Shown in pieces: positions 33,282-45,584 of a stretch of DNA of 64,000 bases. The first letter of the stretch is position 1, and each line of letters begins with the position of its first letter. Origin of the DNA: Amborella trichopoda (Eukaryota > Streptophyta > Magnoliopsida > Amborellales > Amborellaceae); contig NW_006499563.1 in the NCBI RefSeq assembly GCF_000471905.2, positions 1,119,101 through 1,183,100 on the forward strand, written 5' to 3'. The notes under the pieces were generated by a model, which saw only the letters and a program-made list of their open reading frames with translations, made no database searches and was not told where the DNA came from. The translations under genes and the position numbers were made by a program.

Positions 33282-36200
33282 TGTCGGTGGAAGCAGTAGG
33301 TCAATAAGCCCTAATCTAGAAGTAAAATTTCTAACAGTTCCAAAAAGGACCAAGAACGCTCAAGATCGTCCCTAATAATCTTCTAAGGACACCAGCCAAG
33401 TTTCGTCGCAATCCGACAAGTTTTGGGTAGTGCAAACGACGAAACAGTTTAAAAACAATCAACCTCTAGCACCCTGAAATGGACAATATGGTTGTAAGCC
33501 TATTATCGGAGCATCAAATGAATGTAGGACCACTACCATTAGATTTGGAGTGATCAAAAACCCCTATGGGTCAAGTTTCGTCTCAATTAGGCTCTTCAAG
33601 ACAAAGTTATGGGTGAAATACTGAAAATGGGTAGGACGCAAGCTATTCTCGCGTGCCCTCCCTGCACCAGTCTCCATTAATGGAGACTGGTTTTCACAGC
33701 TTTGGGCAGGAACTTTCGAGAGTCATATCTCCTTCGTTTTGAGGCGGATCGAGTCCAAATTTTGAGAGCGTGTTCGTCTCGTCATGACATGCGTTTTCAT
33801 ATATGGCATAACCCATGACGATGCTCGGTCAAGGAAAAAATCTAGAGAGATGTCAACGATTTGTGTCAACAGTTGTAGGAAAATCAGTAGCGACATACCT
33901 CTCTCGAGCGACCATATCACGACACTCTCACAATGGATCCCAGTTCATTGTGTGCGTAAGGTCTGAAGCTACATCTGGGTCGAACCTCGCACGTGATGAA
34001 CAGTTGGATTCAACGCACGAGGATGTCGAAGTTGCTGCAAATTTTGGTAGTCGAAATTAAAATTTCGGCAAAAAACCCAAAAATGGAAATCCTCATTCGG
34101 GTACAAAAATCGAGTTGCATTTTTTGCAAAACGATCGTGATGGTGTGCTCAGCATAATACAACGAAGAAATCATGAAAACATGCCGAGAAACGAGCGCAG
34201 ACTTAATTGGAAGATCACAAGTTTCTCTCAAATCTCGCGTCGCATGATTGTGGCCTAAAAACACGATTTGTGGCTCGAAATGGGTATTAAAACGATCTCC
34301 TCTCCATCCCAATCAAGAAAATATTAATCTTTTTGTTGAAGACTAGAAGGATCCCAAACGGATCTCGAAAGATCATGAAGATTGTATGGCCATTATAGGG
34401 AACTATTTGGATCTTCATGGATTGTTGAGGTAAGGGCAGAATCATCTTTTCACCCTGTTTTTTAGATTTTTTTTAATTCTTTTAGTGCCTAATTTCTAGC
34501 AATTGGGTCAAATTTTAGTCATCCACTCATGTTTGGGTAGATTCTTTATATCCCTTTTGACTGATCAATAACATTGTAATCTTCTTTTGAGTCATGGGGT
34601 CACGGCTTAGAGAGAGAGAGAGGAGAGAGAAAATTCTTTTAGGTACCCCTAGGTAACTTTCTTTCTCCTTTACTCCTCTCTCTTCGATTTATTCTCTCTC
34701 TTCTTTATTTTCTCTCTTTCTTCTCTTTCTTCTTCTTTCTCTCTCTTTCCTATGTTCTTTCCTTCTCTCTCTTTCTTCTTCTTTCTCTCTCATCTCAGTC
34801 ATGCTTGGTAGTTCATGCTGTCGAGCATGACTCTCTCTCTTCACTCTCTTCTTTCCTTCTCTCTCTTTCTTCTTCTTTCTCTCTCAAATTAGTCATGCAC
34901 TGCAGTTCACGTTGCTGAGCATGACTCTATCTCTTTCCTCTCTTTCTTTTTCTTTCTCTCTCCTCTCAATCACGCACGATAGTTCATGCTGTCGACCATG
35001 ATTTTTTCTCTTTTCTTTCTTTCCTTCTCTCTCTTCTATCTTCTCCCTTTCTCTCTTTTCTTTCTTTCCTCTCTTTCTTCTTCTTTCTCTCTCATCTTAG
35101 TCATGCACGGTAGTTCACGCTGTTGAGCATGACTCTCTGTCTTCACTCTTTCTTTCCTCTCTTTCTTCTTCTTTCTCTCTTACCCCAATCATGCACGGCA
35201 GTTTATACTGTCGAGTGTGACTTCCTCTCTTTTCTCTCTTTCTCTCTCATCTCAATCTTGCATGACAGTTAACGTTGTCGAGCATGACTTTTACTCCCTT
35301 TCTCTCTCTTACCCCAGTCATGCACATCAGTTTATACTGCTGAGCATGACTTCCTCTCTTTTCTCTCTCTCTCATCTCTGTTATGCATGGTGGTTCATGC
35401 TGTCGAGCATGACTTTCCTTCTATTCTTGTCTTCTTCTCCCCTTTCTCCTTCTCTCTCTTCTCTTTCTCTCTCTTTTCTTCTTTCTCTTCTTTCACTCTC
35501 TCCTTTCCTTATCTTGTTTCTTCCTCTCTTCCATCATGCACGGCAGCTCGTGCCGTCGAGCATGATTTTCTCCCTCTCTTTCTCCTCTGTCATACATGGC
35601 AGTTCACACTGCCGATCATGATTCTTTTTTTCCTCACTCCTCCTCGGCATGCACTGTAGCTCATGCTGCCGAGCATGACTTTTCTTTTATTTCCCTCTGC
35701 TCTCTTACTCTCTCTTCTCTGCCATGCATGGCAGTTCACGTTGCCTAGCATGACTTTCTATTCCCGTCTTTTCTTCGTTACTTGATCAGAGGGTAGTTTG
35801 AGCCCTGTGTTGTCATGTTAGTCTTGTCACCAAGCAGCCTAGCCATCGTGCCGGTCTGAGTCACTGAGCCCGTCTACCTATCGTGACAGATTGGTTGTTA
35901 TGCTAGACTAGCCGTCGTTTCAGTATAGTTGTTGAGAAGCCTAGCCGTCGTGGCAGTCTGAGTTATCGTGCCCGTCTACCGTCTCGCTAGGCCAACCGCC
36001 GTGCTAGTCGTGCTAATAGGCCAGTCTCACCCCTCAGTTGCATTTCTTCTCTCTTACATCACCCACCTTTGTCCCTCCATTATAAATGCGTCGTAACGCT
36101 GTCAAATTGATGCGGACTTTATCATTTTCCTTTTGCCCTCTTTTGAGTACGCACATGTGCGTGTGGTCATTCTATGACAAGGTGGGGTCCTCAGACCCAC

Positions 36201-36520
36201 TTGTGTATCCTTTAGTGTGTATGTATATTTTTAAGAAAGAGGAAACGAAGCCAAGCAAGATGATTTCAAGCCAGGCCATAAGACAGGGGGAATTCCAACG
36301 TGATCTAAGAGGGCACCGACACGAGTTAGCCCAAGTGAGTTACGGACCCAAGTGAGGTCTCATCTCACACTTTAATTCCTCTCTTACTGGTTGGTATCCC
36401 TGCCCATGTTTTCTTCACACAATTCCCGAGAGAGCAGTCTCAGGTCCTGGGTCCATCTCGAACCCAGAACCACGCCATGAGGTCATCTCAACATGAGGGT
36501 GAGATCGAGGCACCTAACCA
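33282..36520 (+). repeat. 3' LTR of element C
   Basis: The start TGTCGGTGG was chosen by similarity to TGTTGGAAGG at the LTR starts of A and B and by the distance to the first conserved block (AATAAGCCC). The end is CACCTAACCA. It aligns with the 5' LTR from about 34285 onward. The left border is less certain than the right one. Confidence 0.75.
34795..35755 (+). repeat. CT-rich hairpin array in the 3' LTR of element C
   Basis: This is the second copy of the array at 570-1530, with about eleven hairpin units separated by CTCTCTTTC runs. Some units differ from their 5' LTR partners on both arms (for example GGTAG opposite CTGTC). Confidence 0.82.
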
Positions 36521-36521
36521 A

Positions 36522-37390
36522 TGTGACATCCACAGGTATAATAAACTAAAATCTACTATACCAATGAAAGTTACATCATAGATTTTGGGACATAGAGTTA
36601 CCTCATTAACCCTCAATAAAACCTAGTTGAGAAAACCCATTTAAACCTATTGCTCCAACCAGCACCACTACCAATCTCTCTTCTCTAACTAGACAACTGT
36701 CTAGGAAGAGACCATAACTAGACCATTATCTAAGAAGAGAACTTTGAGAGAAACCGAGATTTTCTCCCACTAAAAGGGGAAACAACCCAAAATCTCACAA
36801 CCGAGACATTCTTTCACTAAAAGAAAAAACAACCCCAAATCTCTTTAGCAACTGTTTCTTTACAAGAAACTAACCTCTCAATCTTCAAGGGTCTATAATA
36901 GTCACCATCGCAATATTTGTCTCCATAAGAAGCACTTTTCTCTCTAAGGGAGGCCTTGCATCTCATGCACGAGAGGCCCTGCCCCCCTCTCTCTCTAGAG
37001 GAAGTTACCTTTCCTATATGTTGACTTAAATAGGGCGCACAAATTCTCTGATGTTGCATCCCATTTATATAATGTTAAGAATCCACACTAAATAGGAAAC
37101 TTCTTATACATGTTACATATATCTCAAAAACCAAGATATATACCCAAGAGTCCTAATCTTTTTTAATTTCTATTTCCTTTAGGAAACTTATCAATATATC
37201 TCAATCCCACATAATATGAGATTTGTTTATGCGGGTGATTTTGGATACCACCATAGCCAATAGTAACAAGATAGAAAAAATGTCTATTTGTACCATTGTT
37301 TCACCATTATATATACAATGAGAGAACCACTACAATATTAGTGTGGGACAATTAGTTTTCAAAAAGTCCTTTCTCTCAATTCGAACTTCT
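36522..37390 (+). repeat. Presumed 5' LTR of element E
   Basis: Borders are inferred: TGTGACATCC one base after the end of element C, and the primer site at 37394. The interior has short repeats (ACAACCCAAAATCTC / ACAACCCCAAATCTC). TATATATAC near 37310 could be a TATA box or part of the R region. With no second LTR in the window the start is a guess. Confidence 0.45.
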
Positions 37391-37393
37391 TTA

Positions 37394-37408
37394 TAGTATC
37401 AAAGCAGG
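37394..37408 (+). other. Primer binding site of element E
   Basis: TAGTATCAAAGCAGG resembles the initiator-Met site TGGTATCAGAGC common in plant Copia elements. The leader runs from here to 37639 and resumes at 62501. Confidence 0.6.
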
Positions 37409-37639
37409 TAGCAAAATCCTTCTTCCGCCGATGTTTCAACTAGCAAATTGGACTAACGGTATTGTTGTCCTCCCTCACTTATTTCCTCAAATTTTATGTA
37501 ATTTAATTTTTTTCTATTCCATTCTCTTGAACATCTTCATCTCTTTGACATCTCCAGCTCATGTCATTCAATAGTCCATATTCAGACCCACTCTCTCCTT
37601 CATCAAGCCACATTAATTCTTACCATCAAATGCCATCCA

Positions 37640-38625
37640 TGTTGGGAATCCCTTCCCATGAGGGAGGGACACTAATAGAATTGTCATATTGTTAAAGGGG
37701 CAGTTTGGAAAAGTGGAAGAGGGTGACTTATTGACCAAGTCATCATCCAACACAAATAGGATCTTATGTGTGGTTTTGGTATGGGAAGATATTCCTTGTC
37801 TCTTTTATAAAAATAAATTAAGATGGACCTCTCTTTTAAGAGGTTAGGAGATAGACTTCAAAATATGGTTGTTATCTCTTGGCCCATACATAAAAGGGAA
37901 TACGTGAGAGGCTATTAACTGCTTTCTGTTGGTTGGATCAATGTCGTCTCTCTTAGACCATTTTGGTCATTCGTTTCTCTTGGGCCATTCTTTGGGTGGA
38001 CTCTTCTTGGTGTATCCGAGATACACGAAGCTTCCTTTTGCAAAGACAAAAAAGAAGAAGAGAGAGAAAGTTATCTTTCTCTTAGATAGAAGAAGAAGAA
38101 AGAGTTATCATTCTCTGAAGAGAGAAGAAGAAGAGAGAGAGTTATCCTTTTTTTACGAGATAAGAAGAAAATGAAAGAAAACCAATGATCATCTTCTTAA
38201 GCTTTTCTATGTTGTGAGAGAAAAGAGGGAGAAAGGAAGAAAAGGAGATAAAGAGAGAACCTTTTCTTTTAGAGAGAGAAAGCCTTTAGAAAAAAAGTAA
38301 TCTCTAAGATCAGAGAGGGAAATCCTAGACAGAAGTCTCTACATAAAATCAATGATCGCAAGAAATGTTGTTTCTTGTAAGACTATTGTAACTTGTGAGT
38401 TTAATAGTGGATTCGTCTCTTTCTCCTATTGATGTAGCCTAAAAATATTAACCACGTAAATCCGATGCCAGTAAGATTTATTTCTTTATATGTTTTATTG
38501 CATGTTTTTCCATTCATACACACACACACACATCGACTTTGGCATAATTGTGCTCCCCATATTGACTGGTTCCACTGTACGCATCCGCATTTGTGCAAGA
38601 GGGCTCTAGGTGGGTGAGCTCAATA
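37640..38625 (+). repeat. 5' LTR of element D
   Basis: It starts TGTTGGGAATCCC and ends GTGAGCTCAATA. A GA-rich block at 38045-38170 has repeated AGAGAGTTATC units of 30-40 bp. It contains a CACACACACAC microsatellite at 38519-38532. Confidence 0.92.
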
Positions 38626-38627
38626 AG

Positions 38628-38642
38628 TGGTATAAGAGTACG
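38628..38642 (+). other. Primer binding site of element D
   Basis: TGGTATAAGAGTACG lies two bases after the LTR. It is close to the plant Copia initiator-Met site TGGTATCAGAGC. Confidence 0.75.
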
Positions 38643-38744
38643 TTTCCCTCGTCGCTTCATCCTCCCTGTCACAATTTTACGGTATAGCAAACCTAGTGGT
38701 CGTAGGGTGAATAAGGAAGAACACAAATCCCTCGAGCGGTAGTA

Positions 38745-38883
38745 ACGATCGGGTGACAGTAATGATCAAACAACACAATGATTGGTTGGAAGTTCACGAT
38801 GGGCGGGGGGTAGTTCACGATCAGGGAGCAATTCACGATTGCGTAGGAGTTCACGATTGGGGGGTCGGTTCACAATGGGGAGG

Positions 38884-38914
<31 letters not shown>

Positions 38915-39130
38915 AATTGACGAATACTGGTGGCAGTTGATAGATCGGGCAGCAGTTCACGATTGAGGGGCAGTTCACGATCGGNNNNNNNNNNNNNNNN
39001 NNNNNNNNNNNNNNNNNNNNNNNNNNNNNNNNNNNNNNGGGGGGGGGGGCAATTGACAATCTGGTGGCAGTTGATGATCGGGCAGCAGTTCACGATTGAG
39101 GGGCAGTTCACGATCGGGGCGTAGTTAACA
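38745..39130 (+). repeat. G-rich tandem repeat in the leader of element D, with an assembly gap
   Basis: Units of about 17-35 bp contain AGTTCACGATCGGG, including a G run of more than 25 bases near 38888-38914. Two nearly equal blocks of about 70 bp (about 38915-38984 and 39050-39118, with GGGCAGCAGTTCACGATTG) flank the gap. Open frames that cross the gap are not meaningful. Confidence 0.85.
38985..39038. other. Run of 54 N (assembly gap)
   Basis: Unknown bases within the G-rich repeat. The true length is unknown. Confidence 1.
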
Positions 39131-39159
39131 AAAACGATCGAGATATTGTTAACTATAAC

Positions 39160-39624
39160 GCACATGGGATAGACAGTGTGTGTGGATTTATTGATTCCAG
39201 TACTGGGAGCATAATGATATCGCTCAATGAGAATAACTGGATCATTTGGAAGCCAAAAATGGATGACCTAATATACTATCGGGACTTGTACAAACCATTG
39301 AAGGGTCAGAACATAAGCCCGAAAGTATGACAGATAATGGTTGGAAGAAAATGTGTTCTACCATGTGTCGTTGAAGACATCCTCGAAGTCATTGTGGGTT
39401 GAGCTACATGACTTGTACGAGAGGAAGATCGCCGAAAATAAGATGTTCTTGATCTAAAAGTTAGTGAACATGAAGTTCAGGGACGGGGAATCCATTGCGG
39501 ACAACCTGAATGAGGCACAAAACATTATTAACCAACTCGCATTGATGAAATTGTAACTGGAAGATGAGCTACTGGATCTATTTTCGCTCGGTTCATTGCA
39601 GGACAGTTGGGAGACACTGATAGT
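39160..39624 (+). pseudogene. gag of element D, part before element B
   Basis: It shows the Copia gag opening (LNENNWIIWKPKMDDL) and near its end FRDGESIADNLNE and SLQDSWETLIV, standard blocks of the UBN2-type gag. Element B interrupts it; the same gene resumes at 59615. Decayed. Confidence 0.8.
39620..39624. repeat. Left target duplication of element B (ATAGT)
   Basis: ATAGT directly precedes the terminal TGGTTAGG. The identical word follows the other end at 59615-59619. Confidence 0.92.
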
Positions 39625-42363
39625 TGGTTAGGTGCCTCGATATCGCCCTCTGAATCGGGATGATCTGATGGCACATATCTCGGGTTTCTGGCGAACCCAG
39701 GATTTGAGATCTCTCTCTCAGAACCTTGCTCAAGAGAGAAGTGCTTTAGCTGGTTCAGAAACGCCTCGGTGGGTTTTGAGAGAGGAATTGAAGGTGGGTT
39801 TGGGATGTCACGTGAGAGCCCTCTTAGATCACGAAGAAAGCCCCCCAGCTGCTTTAGCTGGTTCAGAATCACTTCCCTTGACCAGCAATCCTCTTCTTTT
39901 CTGCACAACACTTCTATAGTTAATTGCGAAACAAGTGGGTCATAGAGACCCACCCTTGTCTTAGGGCACTATACATTCACATGAGAGGGCGATGAAGCGT
40001 AAGGTTCAAATAAAGATAGGAAAGGGAAGAAAACTTGACGAAGAGGCGAGACTAGCATTGCAGCCAGAAAGTCATCGACTCAGAGTGGTAGCAAGATGGG
40101 CATGGTTCTTAGAACCAGCACGATGGCAATGCTACTCGAAATCGAGACCGATATGGCGGTGCTAGACTAAGTCTACTGTCAATCAAGTGAGAAGATACAA
40201 GAGAATGCAAAGAAGAGATGAGACGGCAGAGAGATGAGATCCCGAGGGCACTAGGCATTGCCGCTCATGATCGTGGAGTGGCAGTGTTGTGGCCCTTGGG
40301 TGGCGCTCGACACTACTGCTCATGGTTAGAGAGTGAGGAATGAACTGCGGACGACGCTAGGCATCGCCGTTGGCAACATAAGAAAACAACACGCTCTTGC
40401 GTGGGTGGCGATAGTTTCTGATGTAACGCACGGTGATGGTCATTCATGAAGAGTGAGGAAGTAAGCCCCATGAGGCACACGATGATAGGCGTGGGATGCA
40501 AGAAGGATGGCGATGCACGTTGAACACGAGAAGGAAGCGCGTGGACGGCAGTAGACGTTGCCGAGACCTATAGCGGGCGACGATGGGTATCGTCGTCTGC
40601 TATAGATGTGCAACATGGAAGGACCCCTACAAGCGACAATGGGTTTCGCCGTCTAGGTTCTTGACTGAGACGACCAAGCTACATCTGTGGACGGTGATGG
40701 CAGCACCATCTATAGGCCCAACTGGAACAAAGAGATATAAGAAAAGAAGGAGAAGGAGGTTTGCACATGGTGTTGCCATCGCCATGCGTGACCTGTGTGA
40801 CCTTAGCGGTGGCATGCACGGCACTGCCACTGTCGTGCATGACCCTTGCGAGGAGCTAAGGCGGGGAAGAGGGAGAAGAAAGGAAAGAAGAGAGAGAGAA
40901 AAAGAAAAGGAAAAGAAGAGAAATAAGATTTACCTCGAACCTAAGTGTACTGGTCAAAAGTTTCTCTCACCTCACTCTCTCTCTCAAACGTGACCCAACA
41001 ATGAGAAAAAAGAGGAACTTGTATTAAGTAGAAAATCTCTCTTTTAAGAAAGGTTTTGTGTCCTCTAAGGCATACAATGTTGGTATGTATATATAGAATT
41101 TGCCCCAAACATGGGTGGATGATCAAAGGTAAACCTAATTGCTGGAAATTAAGATTAAATTGAATTAAAAGAAATTATAAAATAGAATACAAAATGACAT
41201 ATTTGCCCCTTCATAACAATTCATGGAATTCCAAAATAGTCCATGTGTTGCCCTAAAACTTGCATGATCTTGCATGGCTGATCCGGGGTCATTCTGATGC
41301 CCTCATTGATTATAAGATGATTTTTTTCTTATAGGGCTCGTCATAACGATTGATTTGATACCAACTTCGAGCTATGGATCATGTTTTTAGTGCACGATCA
41401 TGTGACTTGAAATTTCAATGGATCTTGAAATTTCAGATTGATAATGTACTCGTTCCTTGATTTTTTTTGGTGATTTCTTTGACGAATTACACTGAGCATG
41501 CTGTTACGATCGTGGCCAAAAAATGCAGCTCGATTCCGTGCCCAAACGAAGATTTTGCAACTCTGGAATTTTGGCCGAAATCTGGAATTTCGGCGACAGA
41601 ATTTGCAGTTATTTCATCTGCTTTGTGTGAAGAATTCAACCGTTCATCATATACGGAGTTCGGGTTAGTGATAGCTCGAGACCTTACGTAGACAATGGAA
41701 TTGGTCTCGGGACGATCGATCTCACGAGCAGCGTGATCTGGCTGCTGAAGCGAGGCAAGATGCTGCTGAATTTCCTGCACTTTCTTCATGAATCAGCAAC
41801 TTCTCTCTAGCTTTTCTTTGCGCTCGAGTGTCGCCACGAGGCGTGCCACATATTGAATCACTCATCTTGACTAGACGAACATGCTCACCAAATTTAAGCA
41901 CAATCTAACTTAGGATGGGTGAGATATGAGCGTCAAAATTCACTGATCGTAACTGTCCTTTCAATGATGGGTAGTTGCAGGGTGGCCGCATGGGAATAGC
42001 ATGCGCCCCCTCTTGTTTCACTCTTTTACCTGTAACATCTTTTTGGAGTATCCGTTCGGGCTAAAATTTGACCCTTGGAGGTTTTCAACTGTGCTAGATC
42101 TAATGGTGGTAGTCCCACAGTAGTTTGAGATACCGAAAATGTAGCTCTAGTTATAGGGGTCATTTCAGGGTGTTGGAGGTTGATTCTGTCATAGTTGTTT
42201 CTCAATCTGCACTGCTTTAAACATGTTAGAATGAAACGAAACTTGGTAAGAGACTTTTGAGAGACCTGATGAAGATCTTGGCTGATTTTAGGGCTATTCT
42301 GAGACTACCAAAATAGGCTTTATTGAGCAAAGGCCCCATGTTGATGAAAAATACCTTCCAACA
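39625..42363 (-). repeat. 3' LTR of element B
   Basis: It aligns end to end with 56872-59614. A perfect 7-bp palindrome CGACGAT-GGGT-ATCGTCG lies at 40578-40595. TATATATAG near 41085-41095 is the probable TATA box (- strand). Its first 250 bp contain a short local duplication (GCTTTAGCTGGTTCAGAA twice). Confidence 0.92.
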
Positions 42364-42770
42364 GCATGTCCCACCGGATGTTGTGCATTGAGAGAATCGA
42401 GAAGTGCAATCATTCAGGAATTTTTGAAGGATCTTATCGAAGTCCTCACCGTCAAGCGACTATTAGGCCTTTTATGAAGGCTAAATTCTATGAACCTTTG
42501 GTCGAAGTTATTCGTTGCTACACCATGTTTACTTTTGATGCTCCGGGTATCTCTATAAGTCCCATCTAGAGGGGTCCAGTCCGGGGCTTCTGAACTATCC
42601 TGAAAGTCTGGTCCCATGTAAGCTAGGGGGTTTTGGCGAGATGAACCCTGAAGCCTGTGGCAGGTTAGACCCTAGCTTCATCAGTTTGTTGCCTTTGCGA
42701 TGGTCCTTAGCATTTCTGGAGGGATCTTTTAGTCATCGTCATCACCCTCAAGGACTCTTGATGTTGTTGA
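42364..42770. other. Unique block beside the 3' LTR of element B
   Basis: Conserved with 12352-12794 in A in the same position. No long polypurine run is visible and no protein is recognised. Confidence 0.5.
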
Positions 42771-43170
42771 TGCGGCTATCACTCCCTGATGAGCCATGTT
42801 AAAGCATGGGGGATCTTATGCTACTCTCATCCCCTGATGACCCATGACTGTTGGGAGATCTTATGCGGCTCTCATTCTCTGATGAGCCATGTCGCGGGGT
42901 ATCTTATGCGGCTCTCACTCCCTGATGAGCGATGATGGTCGAGAGATCTTATGCGGCTCTCACTCCCTGGTGAGCCATGTCATGGGGGATCTTATACAGC
43001 TCTTACCCCCTGATGATCCATGATCGTTGAGAGATCTTATGCGGCTCTCACTCCCGGATGAGCCATGTTGAAACGTGGGGGATCTTATGCGGCTCCCACC
43101 CCCTGATGAGCCATGATGGTTGGTAGATCTTATGCGGCTGTCACTCCCTGATGAGCCATGTGGTGTTACA
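42770..43170. repeat. Tandem repeat, about eight units of 40-55 bp, in element B
   Basis: The unit holds GATCTTATGCGGCTCTCACT and CCCTGATGAGCCATG. It is the counterpart of 12795-13360 in A. An open - strand frame with repeated HGSSG and SRIRS is repeat-derived. Confidence 0.9.
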
Positions 43171-44099
43171 ATTGGATGCTGGCTTTTGAGAATTTTAGGC
43201 AAACCTCATTAACCAGGCTTGTGACTGTTTGGAGATTGAATGTCGGTTGAGGTGGTGGTCGTGTGTCAACTTGCCTTATCGGTCCAAGCACCCTTTTGTA
43301 GGTTTTCACTTGAATAGGGGAAGTGGCGCCGTGAAGATGGTTTTCACCAACTTCTACTATTTCTGGGCTCTTTTACCCATGACCAGTGGTCATGTCCAGC
43401 CTTTTCATCCGTGTTTACTCACGATGCCCTTTTAAGGTTTTCACCGTGCCTGGATTTTGTTTTCCACGAAACTCTCTTACTCATGGTTTCGTGACCATGC
43501 CCATCCGTCATTTTTACTCATGGAATTCCCTTGTAAAGTGTACACCATGCCCCTTGTTTTCTATGCGAAGGCATATTTAGAGTCGTACCTTCGAGACCTG
43601 TGCGAAGCCTTTTAACATCATGCAGCTAGGACGTGCACTATAGTTTAGGGTCATATAGCTGGACCATAGCGGTGGTGAATGGAAGTTTGTGGCTGCCATA
43701 GAGTCAGCTTAGTGATGACTTTGACTCACTTGAGAAGATGGCATGAAGTTGCCTTGCGAAGAGTTGATGATGGATGGATGGTGGGTGAACAATGGTGACC
43801 CACTAGCTGACAGAGAGTATGGCTTGCGGAAGGGTTCACAATTTGGTGACCATGGGTAAGACTCACTAGAGGAAAAGATGGTAATGATGGTGAAGGTGGT
43901 GCACGCACACGTATGGGCCGACTAGGAAAAGCTTGCGTGAAGATGCATGTAAAGGGCGTATGCGTGTAATTAGGCTCACCGGGGAGGAAATGAAGGTGGT
44001 ATGCGCACATGAACGGGTTGGCTACGGAAGACGTGCGCGGAGATGTACGTAAAAGGTGTGTGCGCGTATGTGGGGGGGCGTCTTTAAGGTCATGCCTCC
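43171..44099. other. Spacer of element B between repeat blocks
   Basis: Matches 13361-14280 in A, including two diverged units with GTATGGGCCGAC-like and GATGCATGTAAAGGG blocks (about 43880-44080). No gene is seen. Confidence 0.5.
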
Positions 44100-45420
44100 T
44101 AGACCTGAGCAAACAAGTTTAACGTCATGCGGCTAGGATGTGCACTATAGTTTAGGGTCATATAGCCTAGACCGTGGTTATGCAGTTTAAAATCATGCAA
44201 CTAGGACCATGTAGTTTAAGGTCGTGCAATGAGACCTCCACTACAGTTTAATGTCATATAGTTTTGACCATGGCTGTGCAGTTTAAGGTCATGCAGTACG
44301 GACCATGGCTATGCAGTTTAAGGTCATGCAATGCAGACCTGGGCTGTGCAGTTTAAGGTCATGCAGCGCGGACCATGACTGTGCAGTTTAAGGTCATGCA
44401 ATGCGAACCAGGGCTGTGCAGTTTAAGGTCATGCAGTACGGACCAGTGTGAGGGTCGTCATCTATGTAAAGCTACATGGGGGATGGGCTATGGATAGCAA
44501 TCTGACTCCTTATGGATAGAGATAGATGAGGCTATACACAAGTGAGAGGTTCAGATAGAGATGGCGGCACTCGAGGAGTGGCAGACGGATGTGACTTCAC
44601 CGGGGATTGGGAGGTCCAGTGTGACCTCTTGGAGATAATGAGCAATGGCATCCATGTGACTCTGTTGAGGATGACAGGCTAGAGCACAGTTGAACCTCAT
44701 GAGGGTTGAGAGGATGAGAAGGGCCCTAAACTCCTTGGGGATAGTGGGTCGCAGTAAGACGTGACTCTTATTGGGATGTTGGTGTGAAACAAACCCATTA
44801 GGGGAGGGGTAGGTATGACTCTTGCACACATCTAACTCCACTAGGGATGTTGATGAAATACCCTTTCAACAAGGAGGTGTTCTATCTCTCGATTGGAGTT
44901 GTGCATATGGACCCTTTTTCATGTCGTGCGTTACAGTTTTAGGGTCTTGTAGCTTGGACCAAGGCTATGCAGTTTAAAGTCATGTGGCTAGGACCGTGCA
45001 GTTTAAGGTCGTGCTACTAGACCTTCACTACAGTTTAAGGTCGTATAGTTTGGACCATGGCTGTGTAGTTTAAGGTCATGCAGCATGGACTGTGGTTGTA
45101 TAGTTTTGAGTCATGAGACAAGGACTATGCAGTTTAAGGTCGTGCAACTAGACCACCATTACAGTTTAAGGTCATATAGTTTGGACAGTGGCTGTGTAGT
45201 TTAAGGTCATGCAGCATGGACCGTGGTCGTACAGTTTTGAGTCATGAGATAAGGACAACGTAGTTTAAGGTCGTACAATTTTGAGTCATGAGATAAGGAC
45301 TATGTAGTTTAAGGTCGTACAGTTTAGGGTCATTGATCTAGATTGTCGCTACAGTTTAAGTTCATATAGCTTGGACCGTGCAGTTTAGGGTCATGCATCT
45401 GGATCGCGGTGTGGTGACGA
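44100..45420. repeat. Irregular repeat tract of element B
   Basis: Many 30-45-bp variants of GCAGTTTAAGGTCATGCAG followed by GACCATGGCTGT; regular from about 44270 to 44440 and from 44930 to 45330. Between these (44450-44900) is non-repeat sequence. Counterpart of 13690-15790 in A. Confidence 0.85.
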
Positions 45421-45584
45421 AATTTGACTCCATGGGGAACAGAGCCATCACCGAAGGCTGGACTCCTCGAGAAGTGAGGCTGTGGTGCAAGGGATGAACT
45501 TCTTGAGAGTACCGGAGGATGGTCCAGTTGAGAGTGCCCTAACATGCGCGTGGAACTAAGTGTCCAATGGCGCATGCAAAATTA

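Larger units (their letters stand above)
1..36520 (+). mobile_element. Element C: Tat-lineage Ty3/gypsy LTR retrotransposon fossil, cut by the window start and split by element A
   Basis: The two LTRs are 1-2297 (its beginning lies outside the window) and 33282-36520. A tRNA-Arg-like primer site follows the 5' LTR. Parts in order on the + strand are leader, gag, protease and a post-protease segment; then come an antisense mobile-domain ORF, tandem repeats and the 3' LTR. No reverse transcriptase, RNase H or integrase is seen in its own sequence. Element A (10580-27917) is inserted within the antisense ORF. The LTR copies differ at about one base in ten where compared by eye, which suggests an insertion several million years old or more. 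The coding parts are broken in many places (well over ten). The Tat assignment rests on the primer site, gag and protease similarity to elements A and B, and the antisense extra ORF known from Tat elements. Confidence 0.85.

Noticed and set aside
38766-39165. Open frames across the run of N with poly-Pro
   Set aside because: They come from unknown bases and a G homopolymer; meaningless as genes.
42960-43202. Open - strand frame with HGSSG and SRIRS repeats
   Set aside because: Product of the GATCTTATG tandem repeat.
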